Positions 54,218 to 64,000 of a DNA stretch of 64,000 nucleotides are shown piece after piece; the first letter of the stretch is position 1, and every line of letters starts with the position of its first letter. A program made the position numbers and the translations under genes. Source of the stretch: Planktothrix sp. FACHB-1365 (GTDB lineage: Bacteria; Cyanobacteriota; Cyanobacteriia; Cyanobacteriales; Microcoleaceae); assembly GCF_014697575.1 (NCBI RefSeq), contig NZ_JACJSC010000011.1, positions 90,974 through 154,973 on the forward strand, written 5' to 3'. Below the pieces are notes generated by a model. That model did no database searches. It saw only the letters and a program-made list of their open reading frames with translations, and was not told where the DNA came from.

Positions 54218-57043
54218 TTGTTTTTAATAAAAATCCTGAAGCTAACTAATATGATATTATCATTGTTTCCCTTGTTTCGTTGGTTGAATATCCGGCAAGG
54301 AATTCCCCTCCGTTGGGTACTTGTTATTCCCTTTTTATTAGAAATTTCAATTGCTGTGGGTTTAACAGGTTGGTTCGCTTTCCGGCATGGAGAAAAAGCG
54401 ATTAACGAACTGGCACAACAGATTGAAACTGAAGTGAGTTCTCGAATTCAACAACACTTAAATGCTTATCTTTCTACCCCCCATCAAATTAATCAAATTA
54501 ATGCCGATGCGGTTCAATTAGGATTATTAGATCTCAAAAAATATCCTGAAGTCGGGCATTATTTTTGGAAACAAATTCAAGCTTTTGATGTGGGTTATAT
54601 TTATTATGTACTTCCTACGGGAGAATATGCAGGAGCCGGGTATTTTTTAGATTTGAAGAAAGCCACTATTGATGAACTGTCTCCCCAAACTCAATGGAAA
54701 GCCAATACTTATGCAACGGATCAGCAGGGAAATCGGATTCGGTTAATGGCTTCCTATAATGATTATAACCCTAGAAGTGAAGCGGCATATACCGATGCTG
54801 TGAGAGATCGAAAACCCGTTTGGAGTCAGATTTATCAATGGGATAATTTTCCTGATATTATTTCAATTTCTGCGAGTTATCCCCTTTATAATACTCCCAA
54901 TGATTTAGTTGCAGTCTTGATTACAAATTTACGTTTATCCCAAATTAGTGAATTTTTAAAACGCTTAAAAATTAGTGAGTCTGGACAAACTTTTATTTTA
55001 GAACGGAATGGACTTTTGGTGGCGAGTTCCTCCTCAAAACCGCCTTATCAAATGGTGAAGGGTGTGGCAAAACGGCTGAATGCGGCGGACAGTCAAGATG
55101 TCATGATTCGAGAAACGTTTAAGGCTTTAACTGAAAAATTTGGTCAAGTTAACTCGATTATGACCGATCAATCTCTTCAGATTTTTATTAATAATCAATA
55201 TCAATTTGTTAAAATTACTCCTTGGAAAGATCAATGGGGTTTAGATTGGTTGATTGTGGTGGTTGTTCCTGAATCGGATTTTATGAATCAAATTAATGCC
55301 AATACTCAAAAAACCATTATTCTTTGTATTGTTGCTGTGGGACTTGCTACCTTATTCGGATTGTTAACCTCTCGTTGGATTACTGAAAAAATTCTTTGGC
55401 TGAGTTATGCTTCCCAGGAAATTGCCAATGGAAATCTTAAACAAAAAATTAATATTAATGGAATTAAAGAAATTAAGATTTTGGGTAATTCTTTTAACCA
55501 AATGGCTCAACAATTACAACAATCTTTTACCGTTTTAGCAACCGCCAATGAAAGCTTAGAACAACGAGTTGAAGAACGCACCACACAACTCCAAACGGCT
55601 AAAGAAGAAGCTGAATCTGCGAATCAAGCAAAAAGTGAATTTTTGGCGAATATGAGTCATGAATTACGGACTCCTTTAAACGGAATTTTAGGTTATGCTC
55701 AAATTTTGCAACGGGAACCGAATCTTAGTCCTAAACACTTACAAGGACTGCATATTATTTATGAGTGTGGTTCCCATCTGTTAACCCTGATTAATGATAT
55801 TTTAGATTTTTCTAAAATTGAAGCCCATAAATTAGAACTTTATCCGGTAGACTTTAATTTAGAATATTGTTTATGGGGAATTCGAGAAGTTTGTCGGTTG
55901 AAAGCTGAACAAAAAGAATTAAAATTTATTGACCTAGAATTAACACCGTTACCTTTAGGAATTCAGGGGGATGAAAAACGGTTACGTCAGGTTTTGTTAA
56001 ATCTATTAGGAAATGCGATTAAATTTACGGATGAAGGATCAGTGACTTTCTCTGTACAAGTATTATCTGAGTCTCCAGAAATTCCATCAGGGGAAAGCCA
56101 ATCTTTTATCCCTAAAATTTATACTCTGCGATTTCAAGTTGAAGATACGGGAATTGGGATGACGGCTCAACAAATTGAAAAAATCTTTTTACCCTTTGAA
56201 CAAGTTGGAGAACAGGAGCGAAAAGCAGAAGGAACTGGGTTAGGGTTAGCCATTAGTCATCAAATTGTAGAGATGATGGGAGGCAAAATTAAGGTTGAAA
56301 GTATCCTCGGAAAAGGTAGTCGCTTCTGGTTTGATGTAGACTTTCCCGAAGCAGAAGAGCAGTTAGTCAAAACTCATCAAACTCAACAAAAAATTGTCGG
56401 TTATCAGGGAGAAAAACGTAAAATATTAATTGTAGATGATCGCTGGGAAAACCGAGCCGTTATTATGAATCTTTTAGAACCTATCGGGTTTGAAGTTAGG
56501 GAAGCAACTCAGGGACAAGAAGGGTTAAAAAAGGTCAAAGAAGGGTTTCCTGATCTGGTGATTACAGATATAACGATGCCTGTTTTAGGTGGGTTAGAAA
56601 TGACCCGACAATTAAGATCAGATTTAGAATTTTCTGATTTGATAATTATTGCTTCTTCGGCTTCTGTTTTTAGTTCAGATCGAGAGGAATGTTTAAAAGC
56701 AGGCTGTAATGGTTTTTTACCTAAACCCATTCAAGAACAAAATTTATTGAATCAACTCCAACACTGGTTAAACTTAATTTGGATTTATGAAAACTCAGAC
56801 ACTATCGCTGTGACTCCCCGGTCATCCCCATCTGTTGATTCTTTCATTATTCCTCCTCCTGAAGAACTGACTCAGTTGTACGATTTGGCAAGGGGAGGCT
56901 ATATTTTAGAAGTTCAAAGTGAGGCTAATCGAATTAAGGAGTTAGATGATCAATATATTGCCTTTGCAGATTATATTCTACAATTATCTGAAGCGTTTGA
57001 AGATGAAGAGATTATTCGACTTATTCAACCTCACCTTATTTAA
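54218..57043 (+). CDS. hybrid histidine kinase with dCache sensor
   Basis: 941 residues. It has a first membrane helix (about 32-54), a large extracytoplasmic dCache-like domain (about 60-360, [19 protein letters not shown]), a second helix (about 366-388), HAMP, coiled-coil, HisKA ([15 protein letters not shown]; His near 480), HATPase ([26 protein letters not shown]), REC ([20 protein letters not shown]) and a helical tail. I favour the TTG at 54218 because aggag lies 7 bases upstream; the alternative ATG at 54251 lacks an SD. It ends 6 bases before the next kinase gene, so they form an operon and may exchange phosphoryl groups. Confidence 0.92.
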   Translation: MFLIKILKLTNMILSLFPLFRWLNIRQGIPLRWVLVIPFLLEISIAVGLTGWFAFRHGEKAINELAQQIETEVSSRIQQHLNAYLSTPHQINQINADAVQLGLLDLKKYPEVGHYFWKQIQAFDVGYIYYVLPTGEYAGAGYFLDLKKATIDELSPQTQWKANTYATDQQGNRIRLMASYNDYNPRSEAAYTDAVRDRKPVWSQIYQWDNFPDIISISASYPLYNTPNDLVAVLITNLRLSQISEFLKRLKISESGQTFILERNGLLVASSSSKPPYQMVKGVAKRLNAADSQDVMIRETFKALTEKFGQVNSIMTDQSLQIFINNQYQFVKITPWKDQWGLDWLIVVVVPESDFMNQINANTQKTIILCIVAVGLATLFGLLTSRWITEKILWLSYASQEIANGNLKQKININGIKEIKILGNSFNQMAQQLQQSFTVLATANESLEQRVEERTTQLQTAKEEAESANQAKSEFLANMSHELRTPLNGILGYAQILQREPNLSPKHLQGLHIIYECGSHLLTLINDILDFSKIEAHKLELYPVDFNLEYCLWGIREVCRLKAEQKELKFIDLELTPLPLGIQGDEKRLRQVLLNLLGNAIKFTDEGSVTFSVQVLSESPEIPSGESQSFIPKIYTLRFQVEDTGIGMTAQQIEKIFLPFEQVGEQERKAEGTGLGLAISHQIVEMMGGKIKVESILGKGSRFWFDVDFPEAEEQLVKTHQTQQKIVGYQGEKRKILIVDDRWENRAVIMNLLEPIGFEVREATQGQEGLKKVKEGFPDLVITDITMPVLGGLEMTRQLRSDLEFSDLIIIASSASVFSSDREECLKAGCNGFLPKPIQEQNLLNQLQHWLNLIWIYENSDTIAVTPRSSPSVDSFIIPPPEELTQLYDLARGGYILEVQSEANRIKELDDQYIAFADYILQLSEAFEDEEIIRLIQPHLI

Positions 57044-57049
57044 AAAATC

Positions 57050-58297
57050 ATGAAAAATCCCCATCATTCCTATTCGATTTTAATTGTGGATGATAATCTT
57101 ACCAATATTAAATTATTGCTAGATATTTTAAATCAGTCTGGCTTCCGAGTTTCCATTGCCAAAAGTGGAGAAAATGCCTTAGTTAAACTTCAAGAAAACT
57201 TACCCGATTTAATTTTATTAGATGTGATGATGCCGGGAATTGATGGTTTTGAAACCTGCCGTCAGTTAAAGGAAAATCCAAAAACGAAAGATATTCCTGT
57301 CATTTTTATGACGGCTTTGAGTGAGTTAGGAAATAAAGTTAAAGGGTTACAATTGGGAGGAGTTGATTATATTACAAAGCCGATTGAACCTGAAGAAGTA
57401 TTAGCTCGAATTCATGTGCATTTACAATTAAGAAAAATGCAGCTTCAGTTAATTCAAACGGAAAAAATGTCGAGTTTAGGTCAGTTAGTCGGAGGGGTAG
57501 CTCATGAAATTAATAATCCGATTAATTTTATTTATGGAAATATCTTTCATGCTCAAAAATATGTCCAAGATTTATTGAAAACTATCGAGCTTTATGAACA
57601 ATATCTTCCCTCTGATATTCCCGAACTTAAAACCTGGTCTGAAGAAATTGATTTTGACTTTTTAAAAGATGATCTTCCTCAACTTTTATCTTCTATGGAA
57701 ATAGGTGCTAACCGCATTCGGGATTTAGTGCGATCGCTGCGTGTTTTTTCTCGACTTGATGAAGCACAATTAAAAGAGATCGACTTAAAAGAAGGAATTG
57801 AAAGTACATTAATGTTATTAAGTCATCGCCTTAAACCGACTTCCCATCGTCCTGAAATTGAAATCATTCAAGATTATGACAAATTACCCCTCATTGAGTG
57901 TTATGCTAGTGAGATAAATCAAGTTTTTATTCATGTTTTCAATAATGCGATTGATGCGATTGATAGTAAAGCGCTCATGTTAGGAAATCATTCTAAAACG
58001 CTGAATGTATTTGTTCCTCAAATTCGGATTAAAATTGAATCCACCACTGAGCAAGATGGATTAAAAATTAGTATTGCTGATAATGGGATTGGGATGTCTG
58101 CTGAAGTTCAACGCCGCAGTTTTGACCAATTTTTCACAACTAAACCTGTGGGTCAAGGAACGGGTTTAGGATTAGCAATCACCTATGCTATTATTGTAGA
58201 TAAACATGGAGGAACCTTAACCTGTAATTCTGAAGTAGGACAGGGAAGCGAGTTTAAGATAACCTTGCCCTTTTCTCAGGAAAAAAGGTTAAATTAA
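57050..58297 (+). CDS. REC-HisKA-HATPase response regulator/kinase
   Basis: 415 residues. N-terminal receiver (IVDDNLTN; phospho Asp in LLDVMMP; Lys in TKP), then HisKA with phospho-acceptor His in GVAHEINNPINFI, and HATPase (NNAIDAI N box, [15 protein letters not shown]). In this cyanobacterial class the receiver controls the attached kinase. It starts 6 bases after the hybrid kinase stop, so translational coupling is likely. No DNA-binding domain, so output is by phosphorelay to an unlinked regulator (inference). The stop lies 6 bases from the converging DUF1349 gene. Confidence 0.92.
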   Translation: MKNPHHSYSILIVDDNLTNIKLLLDILNQSGFRVSIAKSGENALVKLQENLPDLILLDVMMPGIDGFETCRQLKENPKTKDIPVIFMTALSELGNKVKGLQLGGVDYITKPIEPEEVLARIHVHLQLRKMQLQLIQTEKMSSLGQLVGGVAHEINNPINFIYGNIFHAQKYVQDLLKTIELYEQYLPSDIPELKTWSEEIDFDFLKDDLPQLLSSMEIGANRIRDLVRSLRVFSRLDEAQLKEIDLKEGIESTLMLLSHRLKPTSHRPEIEIIQDYDKLPLIECYASEINQVFIHVFNNAIDAIDSKALMLGNHSKTLNVFVPQIRIKIESTTEQDGLKISIADNGIGMSAEVQRRSFDQFFTTKPVGQGTGLGLAITYAIIVDKHGGTLTCNSEVGQGSEFKITLPFSQEKRLN

Positions 58298-58303
58298 GGG
58301 AAA

Positions 58304-58855
58304 TTAAGGGATCAGAATTTTAAACGCTTCAAATGTTGTTAAAAATCCTTCTCCTTGAGGAGATGCACACATCAAACCCGCTTGAACTGATGGGTTAGGA
58401 GTTAAATAACCTAACCGTAATAGTTGATAATCTTGACCATTGAATGAATATTGAATTTCTACTGATTCTGATCGGCGTTGTAATTTTAACCATAAAGAAG
58501 TAGGAGAGAAAGACAGAGGAATTACAGACCAATCAGAATAATCTCTTGTAATTACTGCACTAACATTCTGCACTTCTTCCACAAATTCAATTCCACATTT
58601 TAACCAAACGGTTTCACTTTCCCGCACCATTAACCCCGCTTGGTCATACAGAGTTTGATATTGTCCTGTAATTTTTACTTCCAGGTCAAAATCCCCGGTG
58701 ATTTCCTGATAATAAAAATGTCCATTATCTCGAATAAAATCATAATGAGTAATTCGCCAAAAATCTGTTTTTTCTCCTGATTTAATGATGATTTTATCCC
58801 CTTTCTCTTGCCAAAAAGGGGGTTCATTGTACCAAGATTTGAGGGTTTCAGACAT
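58304..58855 (-). CDS. DUF1349 concanavalin-like protein
   Basis: 183 residues of the DUF1349 family, a beta-sandwich of concanavalin type. Recognised by DFWRITHYDFIRDNGHF, QYQTLYDQAGLMVRESETVWLKCGIEF and VQAGLMCASPQGEGF. The family is widespread and often described as regulating enolase, on thin evidence; it may bind a carbohydrate. No signal peptide was seen, so it is probably cytoplasmic. It faces the REC-kinase operon tail-to-tail. Confidence 0.85.
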   Translation of the reverse strand: MSETLKSWYNEPPFWQEKGDKIIIKSGEKTDFWRITHYDFIRDNGHFYYQEITGDFDLEVKITGQYQTLYDQAGLMVRESETVWLKCGIEFVEEVQNVSAVITRDYSDWSVIPLSFSPTSLWLKLQRRSESVEIQYSFNGQDYQLLRLGYLTPNPSVQAGLMCASPQGEGFLTTFEAFKILIP

Positions 58856-58908
58856 TATATAAACTCCTCACAAAAACTCTATAGAGAAACCAAAAACTCA
58901 ACTAACCC

Positions 58909-59106
58909 TTAATTACTAATTTTTGGAGCCGGGGTTCTGACCGTTTGAGCATTCTGATAAACCCACAATCCTAACCCCGCTAATATTAAACTCAAAATTG
59001 CCATAATCACGACAAAAACTTTTTTCATTTTCATCGTTTCGGCTTCATATTCCAACAGCATTTCCTGTTTAATTCTTTTCTTTTCGTCAAAAGGTTCTAA
59101 ATTCAT
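58909..59106 (-). CDS. small single-pass membrane protein
   Basis: 65 residues. A charged N-terminus (MNLEPFDEKKRIKQEMLLEYE) precedes one membrane helix (VFVVIMAILSLILAGLGLWVY) and a short polar tail. Lys residues before the helix suggest an N-in orientation. Family not recognised. It lies upstream of the DUF1349 gene on the same strand with a 53-base gap, so they may be co-transcribed. Confidence 0.65.
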   Translation of the reverse strand: MNLEPFDEKKRIKQEMLLEYEAETMKMKKVFVVIMAILSLILAGLGLWVYQNAQTVRTPAPKISN

Positions 59107-59125
59107 ATTAATTCAGGATTATCGG

Positions 59126-59160
59126 TTGACAGTTGACAGTTGACGGTTAACAGTTAACCG
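59126..59160. repeat. STRR heptamer array (ttgacag)
   Basis: Five tandem or near-tandem heptamers (ttgacag, ttgacag, ttgacgg, ttaacag, ttaaccg) between the small membrane gene and leuA. Confidence 0.85.
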
Positions 59161-59175
59161 CCAACCGCCTTTTAA

Positions 59176-60795
59176 TTAGCTAACCGAAGTTTCAACAACT
59201 TCTGAAGATTGAGGATTAATGCGGGGTTGCGAATCTGCATACAAGCGATTGAGAGCATTCAAATACGCTTGAGCCGAGGCGACAATAATATCAGTATTGG
59301 CGGCATGACCGGAAAACACTCGACCTTCATGACGTAAACGAATGGTGACTTCCCCAATGGCGTCAATTCCGGCCGTTACCGACTGTACCGAGAACTCAAT
59401 TAACTCATTAGAAACATTCGCCACCCGGTTAATCGCCCGATACACCGCATCAACGGGGCCAGTTCCAATCGCCGCATCGGTTAATTCTTGGCCGTCAGGG
59501 GTGCGGACTGTTACCGTAGCGGTGGGACGCGATTGATTTCCACAGGACACCTGCACAAATTCCAAATGGAATAATTCTGGCGCCTGTTGAATCTCATCAT
59601 TAACAATCGCTTCCAAATCCCAATCGGTGATTTCTTTTTTCTTATCGGCCAATTCTTTAAACCGAACAAAGGCTTTATTCACCTCATCTTCGCTTAATTC
59701 AAATCCCAACTCCCGCATCCGAGTTTGAAACGCATGACGCCCGGAATGTTTGCCCAAAACAATCAAGTTATCATTCAAGCCAATGGATTGAGCATCCATA
59801 ATTTCATAGGTGCGTTTATGCTTTAAAATCCCATCTTGGTGAATTCCCGACTCATGGGCAAAGGCATTCGCTCCCACAATGGCTTTATTGGGTTGGACTA
59901 ACATTCCCGTTAAGTTAGACACCAAACGAGAGGTTTTATAAATTTGGCGAGTGTCAATATTCGTTAAGGGCTTTTCCGACTCCGCAGGACGACCCAAAAA
60001 CGGGTTAAAATATTGGCGTCGGACGTGTAACCCCATCACCAATTCTTCTAACGCGGCATTTCCAGCCCGTTCTCCAATGCCATTAATGGTACATTCCAAC
60101 TGACGCGCCCCATTTTTCACCGCTTCTAAGAAATTGGCAACGGCTAAACCCAAATCGTTATGACCATGAACGGAAATAATCGCTTGGTCAATATTGGGGA
60201 CATTATCTTTAATCCCTTTAATAATTGCCCCAAATTCTGCCGGAGTGGTATAACCGACCGTATCAGGTATATTAACCGTTGTGGCTCCGGCTGCGATCGC
60301 TCGTTCTAAAACTTGATAGAGAAATTCCGGGTCAGACCGTCCCGCATCTTCGGGAGAAAACTCAATATCATCCACAAAGGATTTGGCATAGGCCACCATT
60401 TCTGAAGTAATCTCCAACACCTCAGACCGGGTTTTTTTGAGTTTATATTCCAAATGAATATCCGAAGTGGCAATAAAGGTATGAATTCGGCGATGGACAG
60501 CCGGGGAAACCGCCTTCGCCGCTGCTTCAATATCCCCTTTCACCGAGCGAGCTAAACTACAAATCACCGGGCCATCTTCCGTTCCCACCGTTTCAGCAAT
60601 GCGCGAAACCGCCTCAAAATCCCCCGGACTCGCAATGGCAAATCCAGCCTCAATCACATCCACGCCTAAACGGGCCAATTGTCGGGCAATCACGAGTTTT
60701 TCATCGACATTGAGGGTGGCGCCGGGACATTGTTCGCCATCCCGCAAGGTGGTATCAAAAATAATAATTCGGTCGGGGTTCGGTTGAAATTTCAT
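59176..60795 (-). CDS. leuA: 2-isopropylmalate synthase
   Basis: 539 residues. It condenses acetyl-CoA and 2-oxoisovalerate, the first step to leucine. The TIM-barrel part has the signature [16 protein letters not shown] near residue 13, [13 protein letters not shown] with metal-binding His residues, and [14 protein letters not shown]. The C-terminal LeuA dimer domain (about 395-520) senses leucine by feedback. Length is typical. It stands alone; the upstream 190 bases contain a cttccc/gggaag hairpin (60894-60909), but no leucine-rich leader peptide was found. Confidence 0.96.
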   Translation of the reverse strand: MKFQPNPDRIIIFDTTLRDGEQCPGATLNVDEKLVIARQLARLGVDVIEAGFAIASPGDFEAVSRIAETVGTEDGPVICSLARSVKGDIEAAAKAVSPAVHRRIHTFIATSDIHLEYKLKKTRSEVLEITSEMVAYAKSFVDDIEFSPEDAGRSDPEFLYQVLERAIAAGATTVNIPDTVGYTTPAEFGAIIKGIKDNVPNIDQAIISVHGHNDLGLAVANFLEAVKNGARQLECTINGIGERAGNAALEELVMGLHVRRQYFNPFLGRPAESEKPLTNIDTRQIYKTSRLVSNLTGMLVQPNKAIVGANAFAHESGIHQDGILKHKRTYEIMDAQSIGLNDNLIVLGKHSGRHAFQTRMRELGFELSEDEVNKAFVRFKELADKKKEITDWDLEAIVNDEIQQAPELFHLEFVQVSCGNQSRPTATVTVRTPDGQELTDAAIGTGPVDAVYRAINRVANVSNELIEFSVQSVTAGIDAIGEVTIRLRHEGRVFSGHAANTDIIVASAQAYLNALNRLYADSQPRINPQSSEVVETSVS

Positions 60796-60988
60796 GATTA
60801 GAAAATCCTGTTGTCAAGGTTAAAGATTGACCGTTACACCTGGGAGGTTAACAGTTGAAGAACTTCCGTTACGTTTGATTAGAATCTGTGTTGCTTCCCT
60901 GGGGGGAAGGCAGCATATCAGTAGCGCGGATAGCCGATGGGGTCTTAATTTTCAGAATCATGATTTCTACGCTTGGTCAGACCAAATT

Positions 60989-61510
60989 TTAATAATCAGT
61001 TTTTTCAATCTGTTCTCGAATATCATTGAGATCAATATAACGATCCGTTGCATTCCGCAGTTCTCGGGCGATCATTCCTTCTGTAGAAACAACAGTAATA
61101 TGAGTATTTTTAGATCGTAACAGTTCAATTGCCCGTTCAAAGTCTCCATCTCCACTAAAGAGGACAACCCGATCATATTGGTCTACGGTATTAAACATAT
61201 CTACAACAATTTCAATATCTAAATTAGCTTTTTGAGAATAGCGACCGGAACTATCATCATAATATTCTTTTAAAATTTTTGTGCGAACTGTATAACCTAG
61301 ACTAATTAACGCATCTCGGAAACCTCGTTGATCTTGGGGGTCTTTGAGTCCTGTATACCAAAAGGCATTGACTAAGGTAATCTCCGCTTGTTCTGTTTTG
61401 AAATAGGTCAAAACCCTTCGGGGATCAAAAAACCAACCATTTTTTTGTTGAGCATAGAACATATTGTTACCGTCCACAAATATAGAAAGACGGTTTTTTA
61501 CGTTAGGCAT
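60989..61510 (-). CDS. NYN domain protein, LabA-like
   Basis: 173 residues. NYN/PIN-fold of the LabA/DUF88 family: catalytic-type Asp in IFVDGNNMFY, QKANLDIEIVVDMF and SGDGDFERAIELL with the acidic cluster. NYN domains are usually metal-dependent RNases. In Synechococcus, LabA modulates circadian output, and cyanobacteria have several paralogues, so the specific role is open. It lies upstream of leuA on the same strand with about 190 bases between. Confidence 0.88.
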   Translation of the reverse strand: MPNVKNRLSIFVDGNNMFYAQQKNGWFFDPRRVLTYFKTEQAEITLVNAFWYTGLKDPQDQRGFRDALISLGYTVRTKILKEYYDDSSGRYSQKANLDIEIVVDMFNTVDQYDRVVLFSGDGDFERAIELLRSKNTHITVVSTEGMIARELRNATDRYIDLNDIREQIEKTDY

Positions 61511-62213
61511 AGAAACTTAAGACCTAATATTTGTAGTAAAGAATTTAATCTAAATATTCTATCTTACCATCCCTAATCAAAGAAAGTCTCTCGTTCAACA
61601 ACTGCTGTTGTTTCCCCATGAATCTTTCATCGGATAGATGTAAGAATATAATTTGATCCTACCGTATGAATGCAGTACAAACTAGCCCTTAACAGAAGAA
61701 ACATAAACCTTTATCAATTCGTTGGGTATTGATTGGATTAACCCTTGATTATTTAACGACTTGAGCCATTTTTTAACACACCAAGTTATATCCTGATTTT
61801 TAGTGTTAATCATTGGGCTGAGGTTAATTTTACTCCGTGTCAATAAGTGAGAAACCCAGGAACAAGGTAAAACTTTATTGGCTAGTCTTTGGCAAGATTC
61901 CGTGTTACAGGAAACTGTTAACACGAAATGAAACTTAAGATTTAGCCCTATTGGTTTCTATCACTTCTGGGTCTGGACGATGACAACAGTTAAGGATTTG
62001 GTTGTTACTGATCTACAATATAGAAATAGTCTATAACCTTTCTAGTATACCGAATAAAGGAACAGTCCTCGTAATCTTAATCACCTCAACGTAAATTTAT
62101 TGAGGGGATTAGCCATAACTCCCCAGCCATCCTAGTTTCTGTTTATCCTTGTCCTTGGATCTGGAATTGTTATCCTGTTTCTGTTGTTTCCCGCTACTGA
62201 ACACTTAGATATT
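61511..62213. other. gene-poor region
   Basis: About 700 bases without a well-supported gene. A minus-strand frame at 61682-61924 (80 codons from GTG, containing WCVKKWLKSLNNQGLIQSIP) could be a small unknown protein or fragment, but nothing else supports it. The rest is A+T-rich with no clear RNA. Confidence 0.45.
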
Positions 62214-62858
62214 CTAGGCTTTTTTGCTTTCTAGTGCCCATCGAGCCAGTTCTGTACGATTATGAAGGCCTGTTTTTCCCAACATATTGCTCACATGACT
62301 TTCAATCGTGCGTTGACTGACTTTCATAATCCGAGCAATATCACGGTTTGCTAAACCTTGGGCGACTAACTGTACAACCCTTAACTCCGTTGGAGTTAGT
62401 TCTACATTTCGACGCACCCGTAATTTAGGGCCATTATCCACATTGGGATTTTGGCGCTGAATCAAACGGGATGCTTGTCGCAGGGAAGATTCCACTTGAG
62501 CCACTAATTCTTCAGGTTCAAAAGGCTTAACAATATAGACATCGGCTCCGGTATTCAAACCTTTGACTTTATCTTGGCTTTGTCCTTTTGCTGATAAAAA
62601 TAGAACAGGAATCCATCCGGTACGCGGATCTTCTCTAATTTGCTTAACTAGAGTATAGCCGTCCATTTCTGGCATCATAATATCGCAGATCATCAGATCA
62701 GGAAGTTCTTGTTCGAGAATTTCCAATGCTACTCTGCCGTTCTCTGCGGTGATGACATCATATCCCCGAAATTCTAAATAATCCCTGACCAATAAGACCA
62801 GGTTGGGGTCATCATCCACCAGCATGAGTCGTTTTTGTTCTCCGTTACTATCCTTCAT
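62214..62858 (-). CDS. ycf29: NarL/LuxR-type response regulator (Ycf29/Rre1-like)
   Basis: 214 residues. A receiver (MLVDDDPNLVLLV; phospho Asp in ICDIMMPEMDG; Lys in VKPF) is joined by a linker to a LuxR-type HTH (ELTPTELRVVQLVAQGLANRD, RTIESHVSNMLGKTGLHNRTELARWAL). The linker and HTH match the cyanobacterial Ycf29/Rre1 regulator, a partner of Hik2 and Hik34 in stress responses (from memory). The name is given on sequence resemblance without alignment. It stands alone. Confidence 0.8.
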   Translation of the reverse strand: MKDSNGEQKRLMLVDDDPNLVLLVRDYLEFRGYDVITAENGRVALEILEQELPDLMICDIMMPEMDGYTLVKQIREDPRTGWIPVLFLSAKGQSQDKVKGLNTGADVYIVKPFEPEELVAQVESSLRQASRLIQRQNPNVDNGPKLRVRRNVELTPTELRVVQLVAQGLANRDIARIMKVSQRTIESHVSNMLGKTGLHNRTELARWALESKKA

Positions 62859-63254
62859 TTTAAATATGTTCCAATGGAGAATCCTGCAACATCAAGGACA
62901 ATTTTTGAGATTGATTCAAGGAGCCGGATGAACAGCTTTTTATTGATCTTGGGACTCAAAAACCTTGATTGTCGTACATTTGACTACCCCTGAATTAGGG
63001 AGACATTTCTCTGAAGTCAGTCGTCTCCTGATTTAGCTGTCATTGACATCCTCCCGACACCAACGATCAAGCTTATGGTGCGGGTCTTCTGGCTCCCATT
63101 TTCGATAAAACAGCGCTCTGAAAAATAGATATATAGGCAAGTTTACGACATTTTACTAAGAAATGATCCAATATCTATCATACCGGAAATCGGATCTGTA
63201 TAAGTTACAAATGCTTAAGCAAAAAAAGACTTAACGTTTCAATAGATTTCTTAG
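62859..63254. other. intergenic region with transposon-end-like hairpin
   Basis: No gene in about 400 bases. The notable feature is the hairpin at 63043-63096, described separately. The A+T-rich 63140-63240 stretch is unremarkable. Confidence 0.5.
63043..63096 (-). mobile_element. probable solo IS200/IS605-type right end
   Basis: ttgacatcctcccgacacca, a loop, tggtgcgggtcttctggctccc. A hairpin of cccg-a-cacca with tggtg-c-ggg follows ttgacatcctc. This is the reverse complement of the ...gaggatgtcaa type end seen at the right ends of many cyanobacterial TnpB elements (from memory). No transposase is present, so it is a remnant. Compare 30017-30052 in the opposite orientation. Confidence 0.45.
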
Positions 63255-63716
63255 CTAATCCTTGACCTCTGGTGGGACACAAGAAAAACAATCCGGTAGA
63301 GGATGGGTGAGAAACACATACTCTTCTACTACTTGAGAACCCAAAATATGCTCTTGGAGAATTCGTTCAATCACAGTTGGTGTTGCAGAATGATACCAAA
63401 CCCCATCAGGATAAACCACTAAAATAGGGCCATGAGTACAAACACGCAAACAATTAGCTTTGGTTCTGAACGTACAACCGGGTTGAGTCTCTGTCGGCTG
63501 ATCCAGTTTTAACTCAGCTAATCGTTTTTTCAAATAGTTCCAAGCTTCTAAACTCTCTTCCTTAGAGCAACAGAGGGGTTTAGTTTGATCCGCACAAATC
63601 AAAATATGGCGCTGAATTTTATCTAATCCCAAAGCTTGCACCGCTTTCACCAGAGGTTGAGTCCCTAAACCCGACTCAGAAGTCGCAATCATCGCAGATT
63701 CAGACGAAGATGACAT
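63255..63716 (-). CDS. [2Fe-2S] ferredoxin-like (thioredoxin-fold) protein
   Basis: 153 residues. The domain has ILICADQTKPLCC, then KANCLRVCTHGPILVVYPDGVWY, the cysteine pattern of thioredoxin-like [2Fe-2S] ferredoxins of cyanobacteria (as in NuoE-like or Shethna-type folds). A further Cys pair lies near the C-terminus (PDCFSC). Probable electron carrier or iron-sulfur sensor. The first 20 residues are polar; an ATG at residue 9 is an alternative start. It stands alone. Confidence 0.82.
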   Translation of the reverse strand: MSSSSESAMIATSESGLGTQPLVKAVQALGLDKIQRHILICADQTKPLCCSKEESLEAWNYLKKRLAELKLDQPTETQPGCTFRTKANCLRVCTHGPILVVYPDGVWYHSATPTVIERILQEHILGSQVVEEYVFLTHPLPDCFSCVPPEVKD

Positions 63717-63770
63717 ACAATTACGCCGTTTGATCTAAAAAGCCTTAAAACTATATCGTAACAGGTCGTA

Positions 63771-63844
63771 ATCAGTTATCAGTTATCAGTTATCAGTTAT
63801 CAGTTATCAGTCATCAGTCATCAGTCATCAGTCATTAGTCGTTA
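63771..63844. repeat. STRR heptamer array (tcagtta/tcagtca)
   Basis: About ten tandem heptamers: tcagtta repeated, then tcagtca repeated. They lie upstream of the [2Fe-2S] gene. The same class as other STRR arrays here, with a different core. Confidence 0.92.
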
Positions 63845-63901
63845 GATGTAGCTAACGTCTACCGCATTACTCCACACCAGAAATAGACGGGAAACTTGGT
63901 A

Positions 63902-63925
63902 GCCTCGCCTATAAGCGAGCGAGGC
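63902..63925. repeat. gcctcgc/gcgaggc hairpin
   Basis: Perfect 7-bp inverted repeat with a 10-base loop in the terminal spacer 63845-64000, which holds no recognisable gene. No T-run follows. Confidence 0.6.
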
Positions 63926-64000
63926 GGAAAAGTGACTCGGCGGATTTATCCGCATTCAATTAATAGTGATGTGGATCTTCAATATATTTCTGAATAGTTG

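Noticed and set aside
61682..61924. 80-codon minus-strand frame
   Set aside because: GTG start, no ribosome site, no recognised family; kept only as a remark in the gap entry.

Overview
The window looks like the chromosome of a filamentous, low-to-mid GC cyanobacterium, most likely an oscillatorialean of the Planktothrix/Microcoleus type (inference). The reasons are: HIP1 octamers (gcgatcgc) through genes and spacers; heptanucleotide STRR arrays between genes; cyanobacterium-type genes (Ycf29/Rre1-like regulator, LabA-like NYN protein, GAF-GAF-PAS adenylate cyclase, GlgA of the second cyanobacterial type, Uma2 proteins); and multi-PAS hybrid kinases. No rRNA or tRNA gene was recognised.

Layout. 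1-6.5 kb: an eight-PAS CHASE hybrid histidine kinase overlapping a REC-GGDEF diguanylate cyclase. 6.5-12.4 kb: an ADP-forming acyl-CoA synthetase/GNAT fusion divergent from adhE, a plausible fermentation pair. 12.5-30.7 kb: a cell-surface region with a five-module sulfotransferase/glycosyltransferase protein, a 2464-residue protein (PPC modules, Tyr-rich tract, inactive-looking clostripain domain, C-terminal dockerin-like pair), a neighbouring RTX protein with a cohesin-like N-terminus and four 113-residue repeats, a geranylgeranyl-reductase-like flavoprotein and a small secreted protein. 31-32.5 kb: glgA. 32.5-37 kb: accessory segment with a 93-bp tandem repeat, a RelE-type toxin-antitoxin pair, a small gene with a truncated partner, a secreted protein, a minimal STAND ATPase and an HNH nuclease with a small companion. 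37-43 kb: pyrD, a GAF-rich degenerate kinase, recN. 43-46.4 kb: four tandem Uma2 genes (one truncated) and a higBA locus whose toxin is frameshifted. 46.8-54.2 kb: adenylate cyclase, a duplicated-motif protein, a frameshifted small membrane protein, ppa, panD, an MBL hydrolase and a diheme cytochrome. 54.2-58.3 kb: a second hybrid kinase plus REC-kinase operon. 58.3-64 kb: DUF1349 protein, leuA, LabA-like protein, NarL-type regulator, [2Fe-2S] protein.

The most interesting signals are the adjacent dockerin-like and cohesin-like surface proteins with a Cys-to-Gly pseudo-protease; the Uma2 array, whose differences cluster in one short segment; the 40-bp perfect palindrome read through as an interdomain linker; and several recent inactivations (higB, Uma2 copy 3, a small membrane protein, a repeat-truncated partner gene).
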